Assembly (NCBI GenBank): GCA_002390745.1
Contig: DGQK01000031.1
Location: forward strand, 12,228 to 76,227
Reading direction: 5' to 3'
From: Bacteroidetes bacterium UBA4416
GTDB lineage: Bacteria > Bacteroidota > Bacteroidia > B-17B0 > Aurantibacillaceae
DNA length: 64,000 nt
Position numbers and translations under genes: made by a program. Positions 9,539-17,748 of this stretch are shown in pieces. Every line of letters starts with the position of its first letter. Within the stretch, counting starts at the first letter, position 1. A model generated the notes under the pieces. It had not been told where the DNA came from. It worked only from the letters and a program-made list of their open reading frames with translations, and ran no database searches.

Positions 9539-10927
9539 ATGATGGAAAAAACACAGATCCTGGATTACATATCGGCCAATAAAGACCGCTTTCTCAACGA
9601 ACTACTCGAGCTCCTCAAAATCCCTTCCATTAGCGCTGATCCCAAGTACAAGGGAGATGTGCAGAAAACGGCAGAGGCTGTAAAACAGCGCCTGGTGGAC
9701 GCCGGAGCAGACAAGGCAGAGATCTGCCCAACCAAAGGGTTTCCGGTGGTGTATGGCGAAAAGATCATTGATCCGGCAAAGCCGACCGTGGTGGTGTACG
9801 GGCATTACGATGTGCAGCCGGCCGATCCGCTCAATCTGTGGGACTCTCCGCCCTTTGAGCCGGTGATCAAAAAAACGGACATTCATCCTGAGGGCGCTAT
9901 TTTTGCCCGGGGAGCCTGCGACGACAAAGGCCAGATGTACATGCATGTGAAGGCTTTTGAAACGATGATGAAAACCAATACGCTGCCATGCAATGTCAAA
10001 TTCATGATCGAAGGGGAAGAAGAAGTCGGTTCGCCGAGCCTGGGCCCCTGGATCATTGAGAACAAGGAAAGGCTGAAAGGTGATATCATTTTAATTTCCG
10101 ATACATCCATCATTGCCAACGATACACCGAGTATCGATGCGGGCCTGCGGGGCCTTGCCTATATGGAAGTGGAAGTGGAAGGCCCGAACCGCGACCTGCA
10201 CAGCGGGGTGTATGGCGGCGCCGTGGCCAACCCGATCAATATTTTGTGCAGGATGATCGCCTCCTGCCATGATGAAAACAACCACATCACCATTCCCGGT
10301 TTCTACGACAAGGTACAGGAAGTAAGCAAAGAAGAACGTGCGGAGCTTGACAAAGCGCCTTTCAACTTAAACGATTTCAAAAAAGATCTGAACATCGAAG
10401 AGGAGCGGGGTGAAGCGGGTTACACCACCAACGAAAGAACCGGCATTCGCCCGACGCTGGATGTGAACGGCATCTGGGGCGGCTATACCGGCGAAGGTGC
10501 CAAAACGGTATTGCCGTCAAAAGCCTTTGCAAAGATCTCCATGCGACTGGTGCCTCATCAGAGCTCGGAAGAGATCAGCAATTTATTCAAAACATATTTC
10601 GAAAGCATTGCTCCGAAATCCGTGAAAGTAAAAGTAACAGCACACCACGGCGGAGAGCCTGTTGTGGTTCCTATTACATCAAAAGGCTTTTTAGCAGCCA
10701 GCAAAGCCATGGAGGAAACGTATGGCAAGAAGCCGATCCCGACACGCGGAGGCGGCAGTATTCCTATCGTAGCGCTTTTCAAGAAAGAGCTTGGCCTCGA
10801 CAGTATTTTATTCGGTTTCGGCCTGGACAGCGATGCACTGCACTCGCCAAATGAGCACTACGGCTTGTTCAATTACTACAAGGGTATCGAAACGATCCCT
10901 CTGTTCTATAAATATTTCACTGCTTAA
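9539..10927 (+). CDS. M20-family dipeptidase
   Basis: 462 residues, full length for the M20 dipeptidase group. Metal and catalytic motifs are present in order: VVYGHYDVQPAD (metal His and catalytic Asp), ARGACDDKGQM (bridging Asp), IEGEEEVGSPS (catalytic Glu pair), ISDTS, RDLHSGVYGG from the dimerisation domain, and the C-terminal metal His in DALHSPNEHYG. There is no signal peptide, so it acts in the cytoplasm on dipeptides or related small peptides, using two zinc ions. Two ATG codons stand in tandem at 9539 and 9542; either may be used. A TACTTTAG at 9515-9522 may be a weak -7 box. Confidence 0.92.
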   Translation: MMEKTQILDYISANKDRFLNELLELLKIPSISADPKYKGDVQKTAEAVKQRLVDAGADKAEICPTKGFPVVYGEKIIDPAKPTVVVYGHYDVQPADPLNLWDSPPFEPVIKKTDIHPEGAIFARGACDDKGQMYMHVKAFETMMKTNTLPCNVKFMIEGEEEVGSPSLGPWIIENKERLKGDIILISDTSIIANDTPSIDAGLRGLAYMEVEVEGPNRDLHSGVYGGAVANPINILCRMIASCHDENNHITIPGFYDKVQEVSKEERAELDKAPFNLNDFKKDLNIEEERGEAGYTTNERTGIRPTLDVNGIWGGYTGEGAKTVLPSKAFAKISMRLVPHQSSEEISNLFKTYFESIAPKSVKVKVTAHHGGEPVVVPITSKGFLAASKAMEETYGKKPIPTRGGGSIPIVALFKKELGLDSILFGFGLDSDALHSPNEHYGLFNYYKGIETIPLFYKYFTA

Positions 10928-10946
10928 GTTCAGGTAACCTGAAAAC

Positions 10947-10971
10947 CTCCCAAAGCTCCAAACTTTGGGAG
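10947..10971 (+). other. Perfect 9-bp hairpin just before a start codon
   Basis: CTCCCAAAG (10947-10955) and CTTTGGGAG (10963-10971) form a perfect 9-bp stem with a 7-nt loop in the 55-nt gap between the dipeptidase and the flavoprotein. There is no T tract after it, so it is a poor intrinsic terminator. It ends 11 nt before the ATG at 10983 and may affect translation or mRNA decay. Confidence 0.5.
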
Positions 10972-10982
10972 AGTTTACAACA

Positions 10983-12188
10983 ATGTATAAACCGACCATA
11001 GCCATTATCGGAGGCGGCCCGGCGGCCCTGATGCTGGCTTGCAGCCTCGATCCGGAAAAATACAGGGTTTCCATCTATGAAAAAAATGCGGCCCTGGGGC
11101 GCAAGTTCCTGGTGGCCGGGAAAGGAGGCTTCAACCTCACGCATTCGGAAGATGCCGTGCAGTTTGCAGACCGTTATACACCGCGGTCTTTTATCCATCG
11201 ATTCCTGGAGGTATTTTCCAATGCGGATTTCCGCGGGTGGCTGAAAAGGATTGGCATTGAAACCTATGTGGGCACCAGCAAGCGCGTGTTCCCGGTGAAA
11301 GGTACCAGGCCCATTGATGTGTTGAAAGCCATCGAAGCCCGCTTGCTGAACAACAAAGTAAGCCTGCATTACCGGCATGAGTGGAGAGGCTGGCAGGAAA
11401 AAGCGCTCTTGTTTGAAAACGAGGGGAAGCGGGTAACACTGAAACCCGACCTCACTGTATTTGCTACCGGTGGCGCCAGCTGGAAAGTAACCGGCAGCGA
11501 CGGCAGCTGGATGGATTTCCTCTCCGGGAAGGGAGTCCGCCTCAATCCCTTCTTTCCTTCCAATTGTGCTTACCAGATAGGGTGGGACAAAGACTTTATA
11601 AACAAGTATGCCGGCAGCGCCCTCAAAAATGCGGTGTTCCATTGCGGAACACTCACGCGGAAAGGCGAAGCCATCCTCACAGACTTTGGTATTGAAGGCA
11701 GCGGTGTGTATCCCTTAAGCGGGGCTGTCCGTAAAGCCCTTTCGGAACACGGCAGTGCCGCGCTCGTTATTGATCTGAAACCGGACCTTGACCATCAGGA
11801 GCTAAGGTTTCGCCTGGAGAATAAAGGCAGGCTATCGGTCAGGGCAGTCCTCGAAAAAAAGCTGAACCTTACGCCGGTACAGACAGAGCTGTTGAAGCGG
11901 CATACTACTAAAGATGAATACAACAGCCCGCAACACCTTGCCTATGCTATTAAAAACCTTAAGCTAAGGGTTAGCGGACTTGCACCCATTGATGAGGCGA
12001 TCTCAACAGTTGGCGGCATTGCTGTAGATGAGCTGAGTGCAGATCTTGAATTGAAAAAACTGCCTGGACATTATGCGGTCGGTGAAATGATCGACTGGGA
12101 CGCCCCTACCGGGGGCTACCTGTTGCAGGCCTGTTTCAGCATGGGCTATGCGCTGGCGAAGCACCTGAATGCAAAGGCTCCAAATTAA
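10983..12188 (+). CDS. HI0933/YhiN-type FAD-dependent oxidoreductase
   Basis: 401 residues from the ATG at 10983. A TTG start at 10965 is rejected because it lies inside a hairpin and adds only MGEFTT before the Rossmann fold. The FAD-binding motif is IAIIGGGPAALMLACSL with the acidic end YEKNAALGRKF; it is followed by VAGKGGFNLTHSE, the family's variant of the GRKxLxSGxGRCNxTN block, and by the second FAD contact VFATGGASWKVTGSDG. The C-terminus has TVGGIAVDEL and APTGGYLLQACFSMG. The match is best to the TIGR03862 branch of flavoproteins, whose substrate is not known. It probably shares a transcript with the dipeptidase. Confidence 0.88.
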   Translation: MYKPTIAIIGGGPAALMLACSLDPEKYRVSIYEKNAALGRKFLVAGKGGFNLTHSEDAVQFADRYTPRSFIHRFLEVFSNADFRGWLKRIGIETYVGTSKRVFPVKGTRPIDVLKAIEARLLNNKVSLHYRHEWRGWQEKALLFENEGKRVTLKPDLTVFATGGASWKVTGSDGSWMDFLSGKGVRLNPFFPSNCAYQIGWDKDFINKYAGSALKNAVFHCGTLTRKGEAILTDFGIEGSGVYPLSGAVRKALSEHGSAALVIDLKPDLDHQELRFRLENKGRLSVRAVLEKKLNLTPVQTELLKRHTTKDEYNSPQHLAYAIKNLKLRVSGLAPIDEAISTVGGIAVDELSADLELKKLPGHYAVGEMIDWDAPTGGYLLQACFSMGYALAKHLNAKAPN

Positions 12189-12278
12189 CGCGTTCAGGAT
12201 CCATGGAGAAGAGCACGCTGGTAATTTTCTATTGTCCTCTTACTTGAGTAGCCATCCGTAAAGATTCAAAAGCAAGAG

Positions 12279-14345
12279 CTACATCCCTAATTGGTTCATG
12301 ATATACTCAAACGTAAAGGTCCAGTTTTCGATGGCCTGCCTGGTATTTTGCCCGCTGCCATGCCCGCTGTTATAATCTACGTACAGGAGTACGGGGCTTT
12401 CCTGTCCCTCGTTATTTTGCAGGGCCGCTACAAATTTCTTGGCATTCATAGGATCCACACGGCTTTCGTTGGCGCCGGTGGTTACCAGCATGTTCGGGAG
12501 GTTAACGCCTTTGCGGATGTTGTGGTAAGGCGAGTAGCGCAGGAGCCAGCGGAAATCTTCTTCATTTTCGGAAGAGCCGTATTCGGGGATCCAGTAGCGG
12601 GCAATCAAAAATTTGTGGTAGCGGATCATGTCCAGCAGAGGTACCTGGCACACGATGGCCTTATAAAGATCGGGCCGCTGCGTGGCAACAGCACCCATCA
12701 ACAGGCCGCCGTTGCTGCCTCCCATGGCTACCAGTTTTTGTGAGTTGGTATATTTGCTGTCAATCAGCCATTCTGCGCAGGCATTGAAATCGTCGAAACA
12801 GTTTTGCTTTTTGCCCAGCATTCCGTCGCGGTGCCATTGCTCGCCGTATTCATCCCCGCCGCGGATCCCGGCCTGCACCACGATGCCGCCGTTATTCAGA
12901 AAATGGGAATAGAAGCCGTAATAGTGTACGGAGATGCCGATGTTAAATCCGCCGTATGCCGTGAGCAGCGTAGGGTTGTTGCCATCCATCTTAATGCCTT
13001 TTTTGTGGATGACGAATACCGGAACCCTGGTGCTGTCTTTGGATTTGTAAAATTTGATTTCTCCAACGATGTTGTCCATGTTGATCGGCAGGATGCGTTG
13101 GTAATACAACCGCCATTTAAAATCTTTGGCAGAAGCCACATAGGTTTTTGTGGTGGAAGTAAAGGTGCTGAGCGTCACATACACGGAATCTTCTTCGGCA
13201 TCGTAGCTCAGGCCCGACACGTCACCGGCTTCCGGAAGCTCCAGTTTTTTCTCAAATTTTCCGTTAAGGTCGTACAGAAGCAACGAGCTGATGATGTCTT
13301 TTTTCTCCTGCACAATGATGTGTGTATTGGTCACACTGTAATCCTGCTTCACATTTTCGTTCTCTGGGATGAGGTCTTTCCAGTTTGCAAAATCCGGATT
13401 GTCCACGCTGCCCGTCATCAGCCTGTAGTTCGGCGCATGATCGTTGGTAAGGACATAAAACGTATTGCCTTTGGCAAAAGGATAAGCACTGTGTTTATCG
13501 CTTTTGTAGATCTGCCGGCCTTCTCCGGCAGTACCGGTTTTTTTGATGTGCAGGGAGTTGGCGTAAAAATCACTTTCGCCGGAGAAAGTCACATCGCTGT
13601 AGCGGTTATCGTAAATGAAAAAGCTGTTCTTCGCATCCTTCGTCGTCCCGATCACTTTGGCTTTGCTGAAAGGTTCCCCGATCTTCCAGTAGTAGGTTTT
13701 CAGAGGCCTCTGCTTGTCGATGTCTTCTTTCGTGCGGATTGTTACATAGCCATGCTGCTGGTCTTTGGTAAAGGAAAATCCAAACACGTTTTCCAGGGGC
13801 TTATGCAGTATTTTTCCGTTTTTGGTATCGATGATGTAGAGGGTGGAGATCTCTCCGCCGCCCGTTTGGGCGGTAATGGCAGCCATTTCACCATTATAGG
13901 TATACTGCGTTCCCGAGGTCGAGGTATTGCCCGAAGGATCAATGGCCACAGGATCCCAGATCAGCTTTTTCTCCGTTCCCAGGATCGTGTACAATTTGTA
14001 TTGCTTGTCGCCTTTGCGCTTTACCGTCTGGAACACCCGTTTGGCATGCTTATCCAAAGGGCCCTCATAATCCATGTCGAGGTATTCCTCCACGCTCTTT
14101 TTCAGATCCGGATGCGATTTCTGGGTTTTCCTGAGATAGTCGAGGGTGAAGTCGTGCTGCTGCTTCGTCCAGGCTTCCACCCTGGGGTCTTTGGCATCTT
14201 CGAGCCAGCGGTAATCGTCTGTCAGTAATACATGGTGAAGCGTATCCCTCACCGGGATGGCTGTTGTGGCAGGATACTGAGGTTTGGTCTGGCTCACGGC
14301 GATGGTGGTTAGGGATGTTAAGATGGCAGTACTGATCTTATTCAT
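12279..14345 (-). CDS. S9 prolyl oligopeptidase family serine peptidase
   Basis: 688 residues. The N-terminus (MNKISTAILTSLTTIAVS) looks like a short signal peptide, suggesting export to the periplasm. A beta-propeller (about 70-420) precedes the alpha/beta hydrolase domain. The catalytic triad can be placed: Ser544 in MGGSNGG, Asp631 in ESRVDPMN and His662 in NSGHGSG. The start of the mature region (YPATTAIPVRDTLHHVLLTDDYRWLEDAKDPRVEAW) is diagnostic of prolyl oligopeptidases, which cut short peptides after proline. Length fits the family. A strong promoter (14402-14371) lies just upstream and overlaps the asnS terminator, so it can be transcribed independently of asnS. Confidence 0.93.
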   Translation of the reverse strand: MNKISTAILTSLTTIAVSQTKPQYPATTAIPVRDTLHHVLLTDDYRWLEDAKDPRVEAWTKQQHDFTLDYLRKTQKSHPDLKKSVEEYLDMDYEGPLDKHAKRVFQTVKRKGDKQYKLYTILGTEKKLIWDPVAIDPSGNTSTSGTQYTYNGEMAAITAQTGGGEISTLYIIDTKNGKILHKPLENVFGFSFTKDQQHGYVTIRTKEDIDKQRPLKTYYWKIGEPFSKAKVIGTTKDAKNSFFIYDNRYSDVTFSGESDFYANSLHIKKTGTAGEGRQIYKSDKHSAYPFAKGNTFYVLTNDHAPNYRLMTGSVDNPDFANWKDLIPENENVKQDYSVTNTHIIVQEKKDIISSLLLYDLNGKFEKKLELPEAGDVSGLSYDAEEDSVYVTLSTFTSTTKTYVASAKDFKWRLYYQRILPINMDNIVGEIKFYKSKDSTRVPVFVIHKKGIKMDGNNPTLLTAYGGFNIGISVHYYGFYSHFLNNGGIVVQAGIRGGDEYGEQWHRDGMLGKKQNCFDDFNACAEWLIDSKYTNSQKLVAMGGSNGGLLMGAVATQRPDLYKAIVCQVPLLDMIRYHKFLIARYWIPEYGSSENEEDFRWLLRYSPYHNIRKGVNLPNMLVTTGANESRVDPMNAKKFVAALQNNEGQESPVLLYVDYNSGHGSGQNTRQAIENWTFTFEYIMNQLGM

Positions 14346-14370
14346 ACATGAAATGGTTTGGGTAGTATAG

Positions 14371-14402
14371 CAAAACTAAAAAACATCTGCCAACTCTTCA
14401 AA
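14371..14402 (-). promoter_or_regulatory. Promoter of the S9 peptidase
   Basis: On the minus strand, TTTG (14402-14399), a 20-nt spacer and TAGTTTTG (14378-14371) match the Bacteroidota housekeeping promoter (TTTG at -33, TAnnTTTG at -7). The expected transcription start is near 14365, giving a leader of about 20 nt before the ATG at 14345. The spacer is the 3' arm of the asnS terminator. Confidence 0.65.
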
Positions 14403-14427
14403 AAAAAGCGGAAGAGAGGCAGATGTT
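14382..14427 (-). terminator. Terminator of asnS
   Basis: On the minus strand AACATCTGCC (14427-14418) pairs perfectly with GGCAGATGTT (14391-14382); an inner CTCTTC/GAAGAG pair extends the stem. A T-rich run follows (14383-14378). It lies 31 nt after the asnS stop and is a convincing intrinsic terminator. Confidence 0.75.
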
Positions 14428-14457
14428 GTAAAGGAACGGAACAAATAACGGATCGTC

Positions 14458-15906
14458 TTAGAACTCGCAGTTATTCGGCGTCCTTGGGAATGGGATCACG
14501 TCGCGGATGTTGGTCATACCCGTGACGAAGAGTACGAGGCGTTCGAAGCCTAAGCCGAAGCCGGCGTGCGGGCAGGAGCCGAAGCGGCGGGTATCCAGGT
14601 ACCAGCTCATCTCTTCGGTTGGGATGTGCATCTCTTTCATGCGGTTTTCCAGCTTCTCCAGGCGCTCTTCCCGCTGCGAGCCTCCGATGATCTCGCCGAT
14701 TCCCGGGAATAAAATATCCATGGCCGCTACCGTTTTGCCGTCGTCGTTCATGCGCATGTAAAAGGACTTGATGTCTTTTGGATAATCCGTCAGGATCACC
14801 GGTTTTTTGAAATGCTTCTCTACCAGGTAGCGCTCGTGCTCGCTCTGTAAATCCGTTCCCCAGCCTTCCACTATGTACTGGAATTTCTTTTTCTTGTTAT
14901 GGTTCGACTCGCGCAGGATGTCGATGGCCTCCGTGTAGGTGATCTTTGCAAATTCATTCTCCAGGCAGAAGTTCAGCTTTTTCAGCAGGCCCAGCTCACT
15001 GCGCTCATTCTGCGGCTTGCTTTGCTCTTCCTCTTTCAGGCGCTGCGATAAGAACTCAATGTCGTCCGCATTGTGCTCCAGGGCATATTTGATCACGTAC
15101 TTCAGCATCTCTTCCGATAAAGCCATGTTGTCTTTCAGGTCGTAGAACGCCATCTCCGGCTCTATCATCCAGAACTCCGCCAGGTGCCGGGCCGTGTTCG
15201 AATTTTCGGCGCGGAACGTAGGGCCGAAGGTATATACATCGCTGAAAGCCATAGCACCCAGCTCACCTTCCAGTTGCCCGGACACCGTGAGGTTGGTGGC
15301 CTTCCCGAAAAAGTCCTGTTTGAAATCCACCTCGCCGTTTCCCGTCAGCGGCGGGTTTTTCGCATCCAGTGTCGTTACGCGGAACATCTCGCCTGCGCCT
15401 TCGGCATCGCTGCTGGTAATGATCGGCGTGTTCAGGTACAGGAATCCCTTATCGTTGAAAAATTTGTGAATTGCATAGGCCAGTGTATGGCGCACCCGGA
15501 ACACCGCGCCAAATACGTTGGTGCGGAAGCGCAGGTGAGCGATCTCGCGCAGGTATTCCAGCGAGTGCTTTTTTGGCTGCAACGGAAAGACATTCGGTTT
15601 GCTCACATCAGATTCCGCATCGCCGTATATCTCGATCTCCGACACCACGATCTCCACCGACTGGCCTTTGCCCGTTGAGGTAACGAGTTTGCCGGTTACG
15701 CTAATGCAGGCGCCGGGAGTGATGCGCCTGAGGATTTCAGGATCCGTTGTTTCGTAATTGACTACTGCCTGGAGATTATGGATGCAGGAACCGTCATTCA
15801 TGGCTATGAATGAGGTGTTGCGGAATGTTCGTACCCAACCTTTCACATTGATCGTTTGATCAATAAGCCCGCCTTTTAAGACGTCTTTGATTTTTACTCG
15901 TGCCAT
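14458..15906 (-). CDS. asnS: Asparagine--tRNA ligase
   Basis: 482 residues from the ATG at 15906, the usual length; an upstream in-frame start at 15963 would add 19 residues with no family counterpart. The N-terminal OB-fold anticodon-binding domain (about 1-115: INVKGWVRTFRNTSFIAMNDGS) is followed by the class II catalytic core. Motif 2 is FRAENSNTARHLAEFWMIEPE and motif 3 is GFGLGFERLVLFVTGM with IRDVIPFPRTP at the C-terminus. The NTARHLAEF wording separates AsnRS from AspRS. It charges tRNA-Asn in the cytoplasm. TATCTTCA about 30 nt upstream of the ATG may be its -7 element. A strong terminator follows. Confidence 0.96.
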   Translation of the reverse strand: MARVKIKDVLKGGLIDQTINVKGWVRTFRNTSFIAMNDGSCIHNLQAVVNYETTDPEILRRITPGACISVTGKLVTSTGKGQSVEIVVSEIEIYGDAESDVSKPNVFPLQPKKHSLEYLREIAHLRFRTNVFGAVFRVRHTLAYAIHKFFNDKGFLYLNTPIITSSDAEGAGEMFRVTTLDAKNPPLTGNGEVDFKQDFFGKATNLTVSGQLEGELGAMAFSDVYTFGPTFRAENSNTARHLAEFWMIEPEMAFYDLKDNMALSEEMLKYVIKYALEHNADDIEFLSQRLKEEEQSKPQNERSELGLLKKLNFCLENEFAKITYTEAIDILRESNHNKKKKFQYIVEGWGTDLQSEHERYLVEKHFKKPVILTDYPKDIKSFYMRMNDDGKTVAAMDILFPGIGEIIGGSQREERLEKLENRMKEMHIPTEEMSWYLDTRRFGSCPHAGFGLGFERLVLFVTGMTNIRDVIPFPRTPNNCEF

Positions 15907-15989
15907 AATCTTGATTTTTTTTAAGACTGTGAAGATAGGAAAAGGAGAAGAGTTTAAAAACACTTAAACCTGAAAATTCATTATTTTTT

Positions 15990-16210
15990 GGGCGCCCGGG
16001 CGGGTCATCGCTACTCGCTCTTTGTTTGCCCTGCGGGACAAACAAAGGAGCTCAGACAGGCCGCTCTGTCCCTGGCGCATGAATCTGCTCATGAACGGCA
16101 CACATTCGTTTTGAGCTAAGCCTTGCGTGAGGGATAGAACGGAAATCTCCCGTCCCGAACGCTTTCGGGACGGGAATTGAAGTGATAGCCCGGCCCGCAG
16201 GGACACGCCC
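15990..16210 (-). repeat. Composite intergenic repeat, modules A plus B
   Basis: A 221-nt structured repeat fills most of the 379-nt gap between asnS and the DUF6427 gene. Read on the minus strand, module A (16210-16121) begins GGGCGTG, has CGGGCTATCAC, a perfect 11-bp hairpin (CCCGTCCCGAA/TTCGGGACGGG) and ends GATTTCCGTTCTATCCC; related copies are at 59331 and 60610. Module B (16078-15990) is 89 nt, starts GCGCCAGGGAC and ends CCCGCCCGGGCGCCC; a second 89-nt copy is at 39406. It carries no gene. Confidence 0.8.
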
Positions 16211-16285
16211 AAATTTCATACAAAGTATTTGTTGCTGCCAACTGTACCCGGCGCAGAAAATGATCGGGTTTTATTAAAGGAACTT

Positions 16286-17275
16286 TTAAATAATCCCCAG
16301 CGCATAGAAATACACCAGCACAAAGGTGCCCATGAATAGCACCAGCAGGGTATTGGCGATCTTGAGCTGCCTGATCTCGGCAATGTAGTCGCCCAGCAGA
16401 ACACTCAGCGGGATGATGGAAGAGAGCAGCAGCATATCCGGCAGCTGCTCTAAAAAAGCCATCAGCACACACAGGCCCAGGAGCCATAGCATGATGTATT
16501 TCGTTTTTTGTGTCTTTACCTTGCTGCCAAAGCCTTTGTTGAAATAGTGGAAGAGCGCAAAGGCGAAGAGCAGGATGCTCACGATCATGAAACCAATGTA
16601 GTATTCGGAGATCACCGGCCATTGCAGCTGGTTAATGGCGTCCTTCATGAGCTCATAAAAATGAAAGGTATTTCCGTCCGTGAGGTAGCACAGGCACATA
16701 TACATAAACAAGGGAGCGATGAGGCCCAGGAAGGACACCACCCACTCGCGCCAGTTGAAAGCCCTGAGGATAAGCGTCGCAATGTACAGGATAGGAAAAA
16801 TAACGATGTAGTCGATGTAGAAAAAAGAAGCCAGTCCCATGCACAGGCCTGCATTGAAAAAATCAGCCAGCGCTTCCTCGCGCCGGTAGCTGTTGATCAT
16901 AAAATACAGGGAGGCCATCACAAAGAGGTTGGCTACTAGGATAGGCTCCAGGGAGTTTTTGGCAGTAGCCGAAAAGGCAAAGAGGATGTAAAAAAAGGAT
17001 GGCAGGAAATTGGTTTTGGAGGTGATCTCCTGCTGAACGGCCATCAAATTGACAAAGAAAGCACCCAGGAGCACCACGATACAGGCAATGATCTGCGTGG
17101 CCACAAAGGAAAGCTTATGCGTGAAAATGAAATAGTACAGCACATGCTCGTCGTACGATACATCGGGGGCATAGGAGCTGGAAAACACAATGGTGTTGAC
17201 CCAGAGACCAATACAGATTACCAGCAATATGATCACAGACAGCTGAATGTTATTTTTTAAGGGCCCTGCGATCAT
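16286..17275 (-). CDS. DUF6427-like polytopic membrane protein
   Basis: 329 residues with about ten hydrophobic segments and short charged loops, hence an integral inner-membrane protein. The sequence (MIAGPLKNNIQLSVIILLV..., HKLSFVATQIIA, a FYIDYIVIFPILYIA region) resembles the Bacteroidota family DUF6427; this is from memory of the family and not from a search. No catalytic residues stand out. A small membrane protein is transcribed divergently from 17349, a neighbourhood that the family often shares. Function unknown; polyprenol- or lipid-related roles would be guesses. Confidence 0.65.
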   Translation of the reverse strand: MIAGPLKNNIQLSVIILLVICIGLWVNTIVFSSSYAPDVSYDEHVLYYFIFTHKLSFVATQIIACIVVLLGAFFVNLMAVQQEITSKTNFLPSFFYILFAFSATAKNSLEPILVANLFVMASLYFMINSYRREEALADFFNAGLCMGLASFFYIDYIVIFPILYIATLILRAFNWREWVVSFLGLIAPLFMYMCLCYLTDGNTFHFYELMKDAINQLQWPVISEYYIGFMIVSILLFAFALFHYFNKGFGSKVKTQKTKYIMLWLLGLCVLMAFLEQLPDMLLLSSIIPLSVLLGDYIAEIRQLKIANTLLVLFMGTFVLVYFYALGII

Positions 17276-17348
17276 TTTTTTGGTAAAAACGTGATTTATT
17301 TAAGAAAATGTATATTTTTGCGCTGTAAACTTACAAAATAAGATCAAC

Positions 17349-17549
17349 ATGACTTCTTTAATGGTAACTTGGACAGATGTTTTTTATGCAATCGGCGACT
17401 TTTCTCAATGGGTATTTGCCGGAATGAAAAAATTAGGTCATGGTCCGAATATTATTTTATGGACGATTATTTTTGTTCTGTTGGTATACCAAACCCTGCA
17501 AATCATCAAACAAACCAAAGATGCCGACAAAAACGGCACCTTGAGATAA
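17349..17549 (+). CDS. Small membrane protein, DUF6341-like
   Basis: 66 residues with one strong hydrophobic helix (about 34-52, ILWTIIFVLLVYQTLQII) after an amphipathic N-terminal half and a charged tail (KQTKDADKNGTLR). DUF6341 proteins of about this size sit beside DUF6427 genes in flavobacteria, and a DUF6427-like gene starts 74 nt away on the other strand, which supports the assignment. A strong terminator follows 24 nt after the stop, so the gene is its own short transcript, which is good evidence that it is real. TATTTTTG at 17313-17320 may be the -7 element. Function unknown. Confidence 0.7.
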   Translation: MTSLMVTWTDVFYAIGDFSQWVFAGMKKLGHGPNIILWTIIFVLLVYQTLQIIKQTKDADKNGTLR

Positions 17550-17572
17550 GCTTCTTTTTTTAGGAAGAGGAG

Positions 17573-17604
17573 AAAGGCCATCTGCAACGCAGGCGGCCTT
17601 TTTT
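17573..17604 (+). terminator. Intrinsic terminator of the small membrane protein
   Basis: AAAGGCC (17573-17579) pairs with GGCCTTT (17595-17601), with an inner CTGC/GCAG stem and a run of T at 17599-17604. It lies 24 nt past the stop at 17549 and has the standard form of a Rho-independent terminator. Confidence 0.85.
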
Positions 17605-17748
17605 ATTGCTATGTTTTGGTGCTCTGCAGGAGCCAGGCATTCCTTTCTCCTCCTGATATCACGCTTACCGTCGTGCGCATTCGCGCATATTCTGGCGCCT
17701 TACCCTAAGAATTCAAAAACTTAATGACTATATTTATTCAAAAATCAC

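Noticed and set aside
12804..14228. A 474-codon open frame on the plus strand, and similar long frames at 2539-3465 (+) and 46934-48271 (-)
   Set aside because: They lie antisense to well-supported genes (S9 peptidase, PgpH, transglutaminase-like) and their translations show no domain, signal peptide or family pattern. They are by-products of codon bias.
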